This document shows, in pieces, positions 8,402 through 16,462 of a stretch of DNA of 48,061 nucleotides. Both the position numbers and the translations under genes were made by a program. The stretch is from Rubrobacter aplysinae (GTDB lineage Bacteria; Actinomycetota; Rubrobacteria; Rubrobacterales; Rubrobacteraceae): contig NZ_LEKH01000021.1 of the NCBI RefSeq assembly GCF_001029505.1, positions 1-48,061 of the forward strand, given 5' to 3'. Position 1 is the stretch's first letter. Each line of letters begins with the position of its first letter. A model generated the notes under the pieces. That model saw only the letters and a program-made list of their open reading frames with translations. It made no database searches and was not told the origin of the DNA.

Positions 8402-8485
8402 CTACCGGCGGCGTCCCAGCTTGAGGACACCGAAGATCACCCATCCGACGAGGAGCCCGCCGAGCATCCACAGTAGAGAGTCCAA
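8402..8485 (-). CDS. Possible 27-residue single-span membrane peptide
   Basis: A TTG-initiated frame just downstream of msrB (24-nt gap) encodes a tiny protein. It has a short acidic start, one uninterrupted hydrophobic helix (LLWMLGGLLVGWVIFGVL) and a basic end, KLGRRR. This composition follows the positive-inside rule and is unlike a random frame in such GC-rich DNA, where Arg/Ala/Pro strings dominate. No strong Shine-Dalgarno is present (AGAG at -5), and TTG is a common start in this window. The role is unknown; it may be cotranscribed with msrB. Confidence 0.42.
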   Translation of the reverse strand: MDSLLWMLGGLLVGWVIFGVLKLGRRR

Positions 8486-8509
8486 TCTCTAGCCGCTTTC
8501 CGGCTCTCC

Positions 8510-8947
8510 CTAGTCTCCCTGCTGCTTCTGCTGCTCTTCTTGCGCCTCACGGGCTCCCTCGGGCTCGAAGGCGAGCGAGGCGGAGTTCATGCAGTACCGC
8601 TGCCCCGTCGGGTTCGGACCGTCGTCGAAAACGTGCCCGAGGTGCGCGCCGCAGTTGCCGCACAGCGCCTCGGTGCGCTTCACGAACATGCTCCGGTCTT
8701 CCTCGAACTTCACGCTATACTCGGAGACCGGCTCGTAGAAGCTCGGCCAGCCCGTCCCGGACTCGTACTTCGTCTCCGACCTGAAGAGCGGCTCGCCGCA
8801 CACCACACAACGGTACAGCCCGTCGTCCTTGTTGTACAGCAGCTTCCCGGAGAACGGCGGCTCGGTGGCCGCGTTCTGGGTTACCTCGTACTGCTCGGGC
8901 GAGAGCCTCGTCCTTAGTTCATCTTCTCTACGCGTATTCTCAGCCAT
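8510..8947 (-). CDS. msrB: Peptide-methionine (R)-S-oxide reductase MsrB
   Basis: It reduces the R-epimer of oxidised methionine in proteins. Zinc-binding Cys pairs are CVVC (47, 50) and CGNC (96, 99), and the catalytic Cys is C119 in RYCMNSASL. The conserved [10 protein letters not shown] is at about 64-73 and [10 protein letters not shown] at about 102-111. Length 145 is normal, with a Gln/Glu-rich tail. The ATG is at 8947. I saw no adjacent msrA. The gene is convergent with the M32 carboxypeptidase. Confidence 0.96.
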   Translation of the reverse strand: MAENTRREDELRTRLSPEQYEVTQNAATEPPFSGKLLYNKDDGLYRCVVCGEPLFRSETKYESGTGWPSFYEPVSEYSVKFEEDRSMFVKRTEALCGNCGAHLGHVFDDGPNPTGQRYCMNSASLAFEPEGAREAQEEQQKQQGD

Positions 8948-9016
8948 GCCCGTATTTTACCACCGACTAGGGATCTCTAGCCCCGGCGCGAGAGCGCAGC
9001 AGCGACGTAAAACACG

Positions 9017-9658
9017 CTAGGCGAAGCGGCGAGCCACCAGTATTCCACCTACACCGAACCAGAGCAGAATAGCGGCCACAACGGAGAGTGGCGGGCCACC
9101 GGTTGGAGGAGTCTGCACTCCGTCATCTTCATCTTGGTACTGGTCCGCGCTGCTATTATCGGTGTCCGAGCTATCTATAGAATCTTGTCCTCCAGAACCG
9201 CCACACTCCTGCACCGTGATTTCGTAGGACTGGAGGTCAGTAAAGATACTAAGATTGTAAGTACCAGAGCCTTGTACATCTATGACACCGTCCGTACCGT
9301 TGTCGAAATCCTTCGTCGCAACCGACGAGAAGCTCTGGCTCTCGACAACGTCAACGCTTGTAGAAGAAAAATCTTCAGAGCTCTCAGTATCAACTACCAC
9401 TTGCCAGTTTTCAGATCCGATATCGAAGCTCGCAGTGTCCTGCGTCGTATTGCCCTCGAAGGTCTCTACCGTCGTCGCACCCGGACAACTCTGGGCATTG
9501 GCATCCGAGTCATCCAACTCGTCGGCCTCCTCCTGAGCACTCACGATGTGCGGATAGAACAGCATGAACGTCACGGAGATCGCCGCGAGCACCAGTAGCA
9601 GGTTAGATCTCCGGGCAAACCTCGGTGTTCGCGTGGTCGTATCCGGCATTCCGAACAT
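9017..9658 (-). CDS. Secreted or wall-anchored surface protein with LPXTG-like C-terminus
   Basis: The 213-residue product has a cationic start, a hydrophobic signal segment (about 18-40) ending near VSAQ, an acidic Ser/Thr/Asp-rich extracellular region with two Cys, a low-complexity SDTDNSSADQ linker, and a C-terminal sorting-like module. That module is PPTGG, a hydrophobic helix, then ARRFA. The motif lacks the Leu of LPXTG, so sortase anchoring is inferred; a simple C-terminal membrane anchor is possible. ATG 9658 has AGGGGAGGAG upstream. The longer frame to 9718 overlaps the -35 box and is rejected. The gene is AT-richer than its surroundings (9121-9180 is 50% G+C), suggesting a different origin. 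Confidence 0.75.
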   Translation of the reverse strand: MFGMPDTTTRTPRFARRSNLLLVLAAISVTFMLFYPHIVSAQEEADELDDSDANAQSCPGATTVETFEGNTTQDTASFDIGSENWQVVVDTESSEDFSSTSVDVVESQSFSSVATKDFDNGTDGVIDVQGSGTYNLSIFTDLQSYEITVQECGGSGGQDSIDSSDTDNSSADQYQDEDDGVQTPPTGGPPLSVVAAILLWFGVGGILVARRFA

Positions 9659-9689
9659 GCGCTCTCCTCCCCTACTGATAAAGAAGTGT

Positions 9690-9718
9690 AGTCTAGAAGA
9701 GACACGAGCTATCGTCAA
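9690..9718 (-). promoter_or_regulatory. Sigma-70-type promoter for the surface-protein gene
   Basis: On the minus strand TTGACG (9713-9718), a 17-nt spacer and TAGACT (9690-9695) form a good promoter. Transcription would start near 9683, giving a leader of about 25 nt that contains the Shine-Dalgarno. Confidence 0.7.
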
Positions 9719-9720
9719 AC

Positions 9721-9731
9721 GTTACAGTAAC
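9721..9731. promoter_or_regulatory. Operator-like dyad next to the -35 box
   Basis: GTTACAGTAAC is a 5-bp inverted repeat with one central base, ending 2 nt from the -35 element of the surface-protein promoter. A regulator bound here would touch RNA polymerase. The remainder up to 9874 holds nothing recognisable. Confidence 0.35.
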
Positions 9732-9874
9732 CTGTAGCTCTGGCGGGTCGTCGATGACGAGGACAAGCTCTTCCCCTGGCTGCGAATAACCTTATCTGTG
9801 TAATGGTTTCTGGGAAGCTGGAGGACGCTACCACAGTGACATTCTGCAGAGCCACTCCCACCTGATTAGGTAGC

Positions 9875-10606
9875 TTAGATGCCCTGCGACTCGCTTTGTG
9901 TACTTCCATCGTAAGTGCTTGCGACATAGGACTTTCGGAGGGTAATGAGGTGGAAGAATCCGCCGGGTGAGACCCTCTGGTAGTCCTCGATCACGAGGTG
10001 CGGCGCTCCGGCCTGGATCTCGGAGAAGCGGTGGTCAAAGCGCATCGCGAAGTGTCCCAGCGCCCAGCTCATCGCGCGTACCGGCGCCGGACGGCGCTTG
10101 TCCTCGGGCCAGAAGCGGTCCGCGATCACGACCCTACCCCCCGGTCTCGTCACCCTCGCGGCCTCTGCCAGCACCCGGCTGCCGTCGGGTACGACGGTGA
10201 CGATCAGGGGCAGATAGATCGCGTCGAACCCGGCGCCGGAGGGAACGCCCGCCTCCACCTGCCCCGTGACGTGGGCCGCTTCGTCGCCGGAGCCGTCGGG
10301 GAAAGCGAGTGCTCTGGCGTCCATTATCCCCAGGGAGAGCCCCGACATGCCGAGCTCCACGCGCCGGCGGTGGGCGCGCTCTAGCATCCCCCGGCTCAGG
10401 TCCACACCGACACCGCGCACATCCCGGGGAAGGTAAGGGAGCTCCATACCCGTGCCGACACCGGCTATCAGGAGACTCTGGCCGGGTTCCAGGTCCAGGG
10501 CACCGGCAGCCTTCCGGCGCACCTCGCGGGACCAGAAGCCCAGGGTGGCGTCGTAAAGGCCGCCCACGTGCTCGTAGACCCTTATGTTCGAGAATAGACG
10601 CCGCAT
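9875..10606 (-). CDS. Class I SAM-dependent methyltransferase (UbiE/PEMT-like)
   Basis: A Rossmann-type methyltransferase of about 243 residues. The SAM-binding motif I reads LLIAGVGTGMELPYL (about 45-60), the acidic end of strand beta-2 is VGVDLS, and a post-motif RPGGRVVIADRFWP follows. The opening YDATLGFWSREVRRKAA resembles UbiE/COQ5 and phosphatidylethanolamine N-methyltransferase-like proteins, so a lipid or quinone substrate is possible but not shown. Start choice is uncertain: ATG 10606 or GTG 10621, neither with a strong Shine-Dalgarno. TATAGT at 10675-10680 may be its -10 element. Confidence 0.78.
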   Translation of the reverse strand: MRRLFSNIRVYEHVGGLYDATLGFWSREVRRKAAGALDLEPGQSLLIAGVGTGMELPYLPRDVRGVGVDLSRGMLERAHRRRVELGMSGLSLGIMDARALAFPDGSGDEAAHVTGQVEAGVPSGAGFDAIYLPLIVTVVPDGSRVLAEAARVTRPGGRVVIADRFWPEDKRRPAPVRAMSWALGHFAMRFDHRFSEIQAGAPHLVIEDYQRVSPGGFFHLITLRKSYVASTYDGSTQSESQGI

Positions 10607-10751
10607 AGCGTTACCGTACACGTTACGCTGGCCCGGTTCACCCGCCTAATGGAAAGCCCACGACACCCAGATACTATAGCGAGAGCCTCTGGCTACATCG
10701 AGTCACTCTCCCGGTTGCAATCCTTACCCCGGGCGGAACCCGGACGCAACC

Positions 10752-11387
10752 TTAGTCCATCTCGTACACAGGCTCCGGCGTTTCTCCGGCTCGCCTGCGG
10801 GTAACGCGGAGAACGTGTTCTGCTACGTCCGGCACCGCGTAATCCACGGCCAGCTCTACCACGGTTCCGTCCTGTGGATGATCCTGGATACGCTTGAAGG
10901 TCTCCGGGCCGCGTGGCTTTGGATCCAGTGGGAAGGTGGCGCCGGAGTTTATCGGGGAGATGGATGCGTGCTCACCATGAACCGCGAGCAGGCTCGCGGC
11001 ATCCACCTCCAGGACCAGGTGCGTCCGGTCACGGTATGCCTTAGCGCCGAGTAGTTTCTCCAGTCGCTGCCGCGAGACCCAGAAAAAGACTCGCCGATTC
11101 AGGCTCTCGTACCATTCCGCGAGGCTCATACCCGAAAGGCACTTCTCGAGGTCCCTGTCCTGGATAGGCTTGTTGTCCCGGATAAGGGCGGAGCCGTGCC
11201 TCGGGTTGGTTATCTCGACGATCTCGGGCCGCCTGCGGGACTCCAGCTCCCGGCGCTCCTCGACCTCGTAGAGATCCAGCAGAGCACTCGTACTGAGTAG
11301 GCCGTATTTCTGGATCGAGGGCCAGCTACCATCTTCCGCCATGTGGTACAAGACCGGATAGCTCTCAACGAGACGCCGGGTCTCCAA
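10752..11387 (-). CDS. DUF7002-like protein, function unknown
   Basis: The 211-residue product begins LETRRLVESYPVLYHMAEDG, then SIQKYGLLST, a pattern I associate with the DUF7002 family. The YHM-x-I-x-x-x-GLL arrangement recalls ADP-ribosyltransferase-fold proteins such as KptA or DarT, but no complete catalytic triad is evident, so that link is speculative. Later segments include VFFWVSRQRLEKLL and HLVLEVDA. The TTG start at 11387 is chosen because the frame upstream lies inside the preceding methyltransferase gene and family-like sequence starts here. It lies 22 bp behind that gene, apparently in the dnaE transcript. Confidence 0.6.
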   Translation of the reverse strand: METRRLVESYPVLYHMAEDGSWPSIQKYGLLSTSALLDLYEVEERRELESRRRPEIVEITNPRHGSALIRDNKPIQDRDLEKCLSGMSLAEWYESLNRRVFFWVSRQRLEKLLGAKAYRDRTHLVLEVDAASLLAVHGEHASISPINSGATFPLDPKPRGPETFKRIQDHPQDGTVVELAVDYAVPDVAEHVLRVTRRRAGETPEPVYEMD

Positions 11388-11409
11388 CCCTAGAGCGCCC
11401 GCGCGGCGT

Positions 11410-12033
11410 TCATCCGGCGGTCTCCGGCTTCTGGAAGACGTACTCTTCCATGGCGTGCTGGTGCGCTTGGCCGCCGGAATCATCGTCGAATACGAAGCCG
11501 CGCGAGTGCAAGCACTCCCAGCCTTCGTAGTAGCCGGCAAGCTCGCCGGGGACGTACAGGTACTCGTTATCGCCCCAGTCGGGGGCGGGTGCCACGTCCG
11601 GGTGATCCACGAAGGTCAGCAGTGCGTTGATGCCGCCCGGCACGGTCCGTTCCTTGAGATACCCGAACCTCTCCGAGCGCTTCTCCGGCTCTATGTACTG
11701 CACCGTCCCGATGGAGTAGACGAGGTCGAATCTGCCCCCGAGTTGCAGAGAGTTCACGTCGCCCTGTCGGGTGTCTATCCTCACCCCCCTTTCGCGGGCA
11801 AGACGCTCCGCTTTCTGGAGGCCGTTCGGCGAGATGTCTACAGCCAGCGTCTCCAGGCCATGTTCGGCGAATAAGACAGCGTCACGGCCCTCGCCCGCTC
11901 CGAGATCCACGGCCCGCAAACCCTCCCGGACCTCTTCGAGGAACCCGAGCGCTCGCGCGGCGAACCCATTGGGCTCGGTGCCCCAGTAGTACTCCGGGCC
12001 GGCGTAGACTTCCTGTAGCTGCTCGTACCTCAA
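11410..12033 (-). CDS. SAM-dependent methyltransferase, TehB-like
   Basis: The 207-residue protein has a classic motif I, AVDLGAGEGRDAVLFAEHG (about 41-59), then LAVDISPNGLQKAERLA and a motif-IV region FDLVYSIGTVQYI. The arrangement resembles TehB and similar small-molecule methyltransferases; the substrate is unknown. The start is TTG at 12033 with AGGAGAGGT immediately upstream, 7 nt after the dnaE stop, so it is almost certainly cotranscribed with dnaE. Confidence 0.8.
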   Translation of the reverse strand: MRYEQLQEVYAGPEYYWGTEPNGFAARALGFLEEVREGLRAVDLGAGEGRDAVLFAEHGLETLAVDISPNGLQKAERLARERGVRIDTRQGDVNSLQLGGRFDLVYSIGTVQYIEPEKRSERFGYLKERTVPGGINALLTFVDHPDVAPAPDWGDNEYLYVPGELAGYYEGWECLHSRGFVFDDDSGGQAHQHAMEEYVFQKPETAG

Positions 12034-12040
12034 ACCTCTC

Positions 12041-15000
12041 CTAAGACACCCGCTCCATCTCGAAGCCCTGCTCGACCGGCGGCTCCTCGGGTATCGGTGG
12101 CTCGTCCGCGGCGGGCGGCGGGCCGGTGATACGGCGCACCGCCGAGATGCAGCCTACGCCGAGTAGCTGCTTGAGCTCGGCGTGCAGGTCGTTGGAGTCC
12201 TCGACGGTGCAGAGCCTCTCCTCGAACGCGCCGTCGCTGGAGATCAGGAACAACGGGTTATCGCCAGGGTGACGCTCCAAAATCGAGAATACCTCGTCCA
12301 CGGTGGCCCGGGGCTTGCCGGTGATGCTTCCGGCGTCCAGGTACACGGGATCCGGGCCGGGCTCGAGGCGCAGCTCCTCCACGTCAAGCGCCACTATGCG
12401 CGGCAGGCCTTCCTTGCGCTCCACGCGGCCCCGCACCTTGACTATTGCGTCCTCCCGAATGGCCTCGGAGCACTTGGCGTATACCTTGGGGAAGACCATC
12501 GTGTCCGCAAGGCCCCGGGTATCGTCGAGCTGGAGCATTGCCATCTGATCGCCCTTGCGGGTAGTGTTGACCTGGAGGCTCGTGACGAGCCCACCGACCC
12601 AGACCGCGTGGCCGTCGCGGAAGCCTTCGAGCTCGGCGATGCTGGTATCCGTGTACTTCCTCAGCTTGGACAGTACGGGCCGCAGCGGATGGTCGGAGAC
12701 GTACAGCCCGAGCATCTCCTTCTCCCACTCCAGGCTCTCGCGTCGGTCGTCTTCCACGTCGGGCATCTCGGGCTTCGGCGGCCCCATCTCGGCCAGCTCC
12801 GCCGCGTCGAACATCGAGAGAGAGTTCTCGTCCGCGGGCTTCGACCTCTGGGCCGAGCGCTCCACGGCCGTCTCGTGTACCCGCACCATCGCCGCCCGCG
12901 AGGCCCGGGTCCCGTCGAAGGCGCCGCACTTTATCAGCGCCTCCAGTGTGCGCTTGTTGTACGTCTTTGATTCAATCCGCTCGCAGAAGTCGAAGACGTC
13001 CTCGAACGGTCCATCTTCGCGCACCGCTATGATCGAATCTATACAGTTATCGCCGACGTTCTTGACGGCGGATAGCCCGAAGCGGATGGTCTTTTTCTCG
13101 CCGTGGGCGACCACCGTAAAGCGGGGGCCGCTCTCGTTTGCGTCGGGCGGGAGCACCTCGATGCCCATGGCGCGGGCCTCGGCGACGTACTGGGGCACGC
13201 GGTCCTTGGTATTCATCACGCTGGACATCAGCGCCGCCATGTACTCTTCTGGGTAGTGGGCCTTGAGGTAGGCGGTCTGGAAGGCCAGGAAGGAGTAGCA
13301 GGCGGAGTGGCTCTTGTTGAAGGAGTAGCCGCCGGCCTTCTCCATCCAGTTCCACAGCTCCCCGGCGACACTGTCGGCGACCTCGTTCTCCTTGCAGCCT
13401 TCCATGAACTTCTCGCGCAGCTTCGCGAGCATCGCCGCATTCTTCTTGGAGATGGCCTTGCGCAGCGTGTCGGCCTCGCCGGGCGTGAAGCCGCCGACGG
13501 TCTTGGAGATCTCCATTAGCTGCTCCTGGTAGGCGGCCACGCCGTAGGTCGGCTCCAGGATCGGCTTGAGGCGGTCGTCCATGTAGTCCACGTTGTCCGG
13601 GTCGTGCTTGCCCTCCTTGAACGTGGGGATGTAGTCCATCGGGCCGGGCCGGTACAGGGCGTTAAGTGCCACGAGGTCGTCGAAGCGGTCGGGGCGCACC
13701 TCCTGCAGCATACGCTGCATGCCGCTGGACTCGAACTGGAACACCCCGAACGTATCGCCCCGGGCGAAGAGGCTGAGAGCCTTCGGATCGTCCAGGGGGA
13801 TGTTTCGGATGTCCGGCTCCTCGCCGCCGGCACGCTTGATGTTGCCCAGCGTCTCCTCGATCACGTCCAGGTTGCGCAGGCCGAGGAAGTCCACCTTCAA
13901 GAGCCCGAGCGCCTCCACGTCTGACATGGGATGCTGGACCATGACGGCGTCGGTGTCCTTTGCGACCTTCTGGAGGGGCACGATGTCCGTGAGAGGCTCC
14001 TCGGAGATCACTACGCCCGCGGCGTGGGTGGAGGCGTGACGGGAGAAGCCCTCTATCTCGAAGGCGATGTCCAGAATCTGACGCGCCCGGTCGTCGCTCT
14101 CCACGACCGAGATCATCTCCTGCGCCGCACCCGGGTGCTTGTCTCCGGCCGTATACACACCCGTCTCGTCGTCGCGGTTGAGTACGTCGCGCAGGGTGGT
14201 ACCGACGGGCTTCTCCGGGATCTGCTTCGCGAGCTTGTCGGTCTCGTTGTAGGGGTGCTCGAATACGCGCCCGGCGTCGCGGATAGCGGCCCGCGCGCCC
14301 AGGGTCCCGAAGGTGATGATCTGGGCCACGTGCTCGTGGCCGCCGTACTTCTCGGTAACGTACTTCATGATCTCGGCCCGGCCCTGCACGGAGAAGTCAA
14401 TGTCAACGTCCGGCATGCTGATACGGTCCGGGTTCAGGAACCTCTCGAAGAGCAGCGAGTACTGCATCGGGTCGAGGTCCGTGATCTCCAGCGCGTAGGC
14501 CACGAGCGAGCCCGCCGCCGAGCCACGCCCAGGGCCGACGGCGATGCGGCGGTCCTTGGCGTACTTCACGAAGTCCCACACTATGAGGAAGTAGTCCTCA
14601 AAGCCCATGCTGCCGATGGTCGAGAGCTCGAAGTCGAGCCGCTGCTGGATCTCCGGTTCCTTTGCCCGCTGCGGCCCGTAACGCTCCACCAGCCCACGCT
14701 CGCACAGCTCGCGCAGGTAGGTCGCCGCATCGTAGCCGGCTGGCTTCTCGAAGCTCGGCAGCCGGGTCTTTCCGAGCTCCATGCCGATATCCTCGACCAT
14801 CTCTACGACCTTCGCCGTGTTCTCCAGTGCCTCGGGATGGTCCCCAAATAGCGCCTCCATCTCGGAGATTGGCTTTATGTAGAACTCCTCGGCGGGGAAC
14901 TTCATGCGGTTGGGGTCGGCGTGGAACTTGCCGGTGCCGATACACAGGAGAACGTCGTGCATCCGGGCGTCCTTGCGGGCCGTGTAGTGGGAGTCGTTGG

Positions 15001-15610
15001 TGGCGACGAGCGGTATCTCGGTCTCCTTGTGCAGCCGGAGGAGCCCCTCGTTGACCTTCTTCTGCTCCTCGATACCGTGATCCTGCATCTCCAGGAACAC
15101 CGCGTCGAAGATCTCCTGATACTCGTACAGCTTATTTCGGGCCTCGTCTATCTTGCCGGAGAGTATCTTGGCCGGGACCTCGGCGGAGAGGCAGCCGGAG
15201 AGGCAGATGATGCCCTCTCCGTGCTCGCGCAGCGCCTGTGCGTCAACGCGGGGCTTGTAATAGAAGCCTTCGAGGAAGCCCATGGTGGAGAGCTTCATCA
15301 GGTTGCGGTAGCCCTGGGGGGTGCGGGCTATGAGGGTGAGATGGTAGTAGCTGCCCTTCTTGCGGTCGTGCCGGTCGTCGGTGACGTAGACCTCGCAGCC
15401 CATCACGGGCTTTATGCCGGCCTCGGTCGCCTCCTTGTAGAACTTGACCGCCCCGTACATCACGCCGTGGTCGGTGAGCGCGACCCCGGGCATGTTCTCC
15501 TCCTTGGCGAAGGAGACGAGATCCCGGATGCGGGTCGCCCCGTCAAGCATCGAGTACTCCGAGTGACAGTGCAGGTGCGCGAATCCTGCGCTACCCGATT
15601 CTGCGGTCAA
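12041..15610 (-). CDS. dnaE: DNA polymerase III alpha subunit DnaE
   Basis: This is the replicative C-family DNA polymerase, 1189 residues, normal for DnaE1. The N-terminal PHP domain starts AHLHCHSEYSMLDG (about 11-24). The polymerase core contains GPGRGSAAGSLVAYAL and the catalytic aspartates of PDVDIDF (about 398-405), with the palm/fingers segments and an OB fold near the C-terminus (VWVGGLVTSLQV). The start is TTG with AGGGGAGGG upstream. A promoter lies at 15714-15742, and the ~100-nt leader contains a hairpin followed by a U-rich stretch. Two small genes follow in the same direction. Confidence 0.97.
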   Translation of the reverse strand: MTAESGSAGFAHLHCHSEYSMLDGATRIRDLVSFAKEENMPGVALTDHGVMYGAVKFYKEATEAGIKPVMGCEVYVTDDRHDRKKGSYYHLTLIARTPQGYRNLMKLSTMGFLEGFYYKPRVDAQALREHGEGIICLSGCLSAEVPAKILSGKIDEARNKLYEYQEIFDAVFLEMQDHGIEEQKKVNEGLLRLHKETEIPLVATNDSHYTARKDARMHDVLLCIGTGKFHADPNRMKFPAEEFYIKPISEMEALFGDHPEALENTAKVVEMVEDIGMELGKTRLPSFEKPAGYDAATYLRELCERGLVERYGPQRAKEPEIQQRLDFELSTIGSMGFEDYFLIVWDFVKYAKDRRIAVGPGRGSAAGSLVAYALEITDLDPMQYSLLFERFLNPDRISMPDVDIDFSVQGRAEIMKYVTEKYGGHEHVAQIITFGTLGARAAIRDAGRVFEHPYNETDKLAKQIPEKPVGTTLRDVLNRDDETGVYTAGDKHPGAAQEMISVVESDDRARQILDIAFEIEGFSRHASTHAAGVVISEEPLTDIVPLQKVAKDTDAVMVQHPMSDVEALGLLKVDFLGLRNLDVIEETLGNIKRAGGEEPDIRNIPLDDPKALSLFARGDTFGVFQFESSGMQRMLQEVRPDRFDDLVALNALYRPGPMDYIPTFKEGKHDPDNVDYMDDRLKPILEPTYGVAAYQEQLMEISKTVGGFTPGEADTLRKAISKKNAAMLAKLREKFMEGCKENEVADSVAGELWNWMEKAGGYSFNKSHSACYSFLAFQTAYLKAHYPEEYMAALMSSVMNTKDRVPQYVAEARAMGIEVLPPDANESGPRFTVVAHGEKKTIRFGLSAVKNVGDNCIDSIIAVREDGPFEDVFDFCERIESKTYNKRTLEALIKCGAFDGTRASRAAMVRVHETAVERSAQRSKPADENSLSMFDAAELAEMGPPKPEMPDVEDDRRESLEWEKEMLGLYVSDHPLRPVLSKLRKYTDTSIAELEGFRDGHAVWVGGLVTSLQVNTTRKGDQMAMLQLDDTRGLADTMVFPKVYAKCSEAIREDAIVKVRGRVERKEGLPRIVALDVEELRLEPGPDPVYLDAGSITGKPRATVDEVFSILERHPGDNPLFLISSDGAFEERLCTVEDSNDLHAELKQLLGVGCISAVRRITGPPPAADEPPIPEEPPVEQGFEMERVS

Positions 15611-15636
15611 GCTACCCTCCCCTGAGATCCGCCTTT

Positions 15637-15671
15637 AAAAAGACGACAGGGCCGCACGAGTTCGCGGCCCT
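15637..15671 (-). terminator. Attenuator-like hairpin with U-tract in the dnaE leader
   Basis: On the minus strand AGGGCCGC (15671-15664) pairs with GCGGCCCT (15655-15648) around an 8-nt loop; GTCG and TCTTTTT follow. It lies between the inferred dnaE transcription start (about 15707) and its start codon, so it could terminate a share of dnaE transcripts. Confidence 0.5.
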
Positions 15672-15713
15672 CTGGCGTCGCCTGTTCTCCCGATCCATCC
15701 CTGGACAAACGCT

Positions 15714-15742
15714 ACTATACGCGGCGCCGTGAATGGTGTCTA
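15714..15742 (-). promoter_or_regulatory. Sigma-70-type promoter for dnaE
   Basis: TAGACA (15737-15742, -35), a 17-nt spacer and TATAGT (15714-15719, -10) on the minus strand match the consensus at 5 of 6 positions each. Transcription should begin near 15707. Confidence 0.7.
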
Positions 15743-15803
15743 CACGCTCCCGAGGAATTTGGACGCCGATTTGCAGGATTTTTCACAGCGCTTTTCATGC
15801 GAA

Positions 15804-15829
15804 AGCCCGCCGCACGTCGGCGGCGGGCT
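15804..15829 (-). terminator. Perfect 10-bp hairpin after the FmdB-family gene
   Basis: AGCCCGCCGC (15804-15813) pairs with 15820-15829 around a 6-nt loop, about 50 nt past the stop of the minus-strand zinc-ribbon gene. No clear U-tract follows. It separates that gene from the dnaE promoter. Confidence 0.5.
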
Positions 15830-15880
15830 CTCTAAACGGCTGCTATATAGCTGTGTGTAACCTCGTACGGGGCGTGGAGG

Positions 15881-16273
15881 CTACTCGCCGCCGGAAGAGG
15901 CCCCCGAGCCGCCGGAATTGCCGGAGCTACTTGAGTTACCGGAGGAGCTGGAGCTTTTCGAGGATTTATCCGAGGAGCCGTTCGAAGAGCCGGCGGAGTC
16001 CGAGGAACCCGAGGAGTTCGAGCCGCTTCCGTTGCCGGAGCCGCCGTAAGAGTCCGAGGAATCGGAGGCGCCGGATCCCGCGTTCGATCCGGCCTTCCCG
16101 CTGCTGTAGTCCGTGGAGTAGAAGCCCGATCCCTTGAAGGAGATGCCCACTGGCTGCATCAGCTTTCTGACCGGGGCCCCGCACTCTATGCAGCTCGTCA
16201 ACGGGTCGTCAGACATCTTCTGCATCGTGTCGAAGACGTGACCCTGCTCGCACTTGTACTCGTAGATCGGCAT
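15881..16273 (-). CDS. FmdB-family zinc-ribbon protein with Ser/Gly-rich tail
   Basis: The first ~50 residues are a typical FmdB zinc ribbon: MPIYEYKCEQGHVFD with C8, then a CIEC pair, and GISFKGSGFYSTDY. FmdB proteins are small putative regulatory zinc ribbons of unclear function. Residues from about 58 to 130 form a low-complexity Ser/Gly/Asn tail, unusual for sequence-specific binding and likely disordered. ATG 16273 is preceded by GGAGGATAG. TATAAT on the minus strand at 16314-16319 fits as its -10 element. Confidence 0.85.
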   Translation of the reverse strand: MPIYEYKCEQGHVFDTMQKMSDDPLTSCIECGAPVRKLMQPVGISFKGSGFYSTDYSSGKAGSNAGSGASDSSDSYGGSGNGSGSNSSGSSDSAGSSNGSSDKSSKSSSSSGNSSSSGNSGGSGASSGGE

Positions 16274-16462
16274 CTATCCTCCGCTCGGGTTATTAAAAGG
16301 GCGTATCCGCCTTATTATACAACCGGGCCTCGGAGCCGGGGCTGTGGCGCGAGCCGGAGCAGCGGGGGCCGTCACCGGGTAATATCCGGGACACCGCCGA
16401 TGCCGGGCGGATAAAGATAATAATCAGTAGTTCGAGGATCTTGACGAGGAGAGAGGGATAAC
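16274..16462. promoter_or_regulatory. Divergent promoter region between FmdB-family and DUF2630 genes
   Basis: A perfect minus-strand TATAAT at 16314-16319 lies 40 nt before the FmdB ATG; no convincing -35 precedes it. On the plus strand GATAAT (16415-16420 region) may serve DUF2630. No gene is visible in this stretch. Confidence 0.45.

Noticed and set aside
9659-9718. N-terminal extension of the surface protein to TTG 9718
   Set aside because: The putative TTG is the -35 box of a well-formed promoter, and a strong Shine-Dalgarno precedes ATG 9658.
10675-10680. ACTATA/TATAGT as a promoter for the 9875-10606 methyltransferase
   Set aside because: Only the -10 is convincing; no -35 at suitable spacing, so it is mentioned in the gene entry but not listed as a promoter.
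13931-14851. Long open frame on the plus strand inside dnaE (306 codons)
   Set aside because: It is antisense to conserved dnaE codons, has no homology and shows the Val/His/Arg-rich bias of GC-driven shadow frames.
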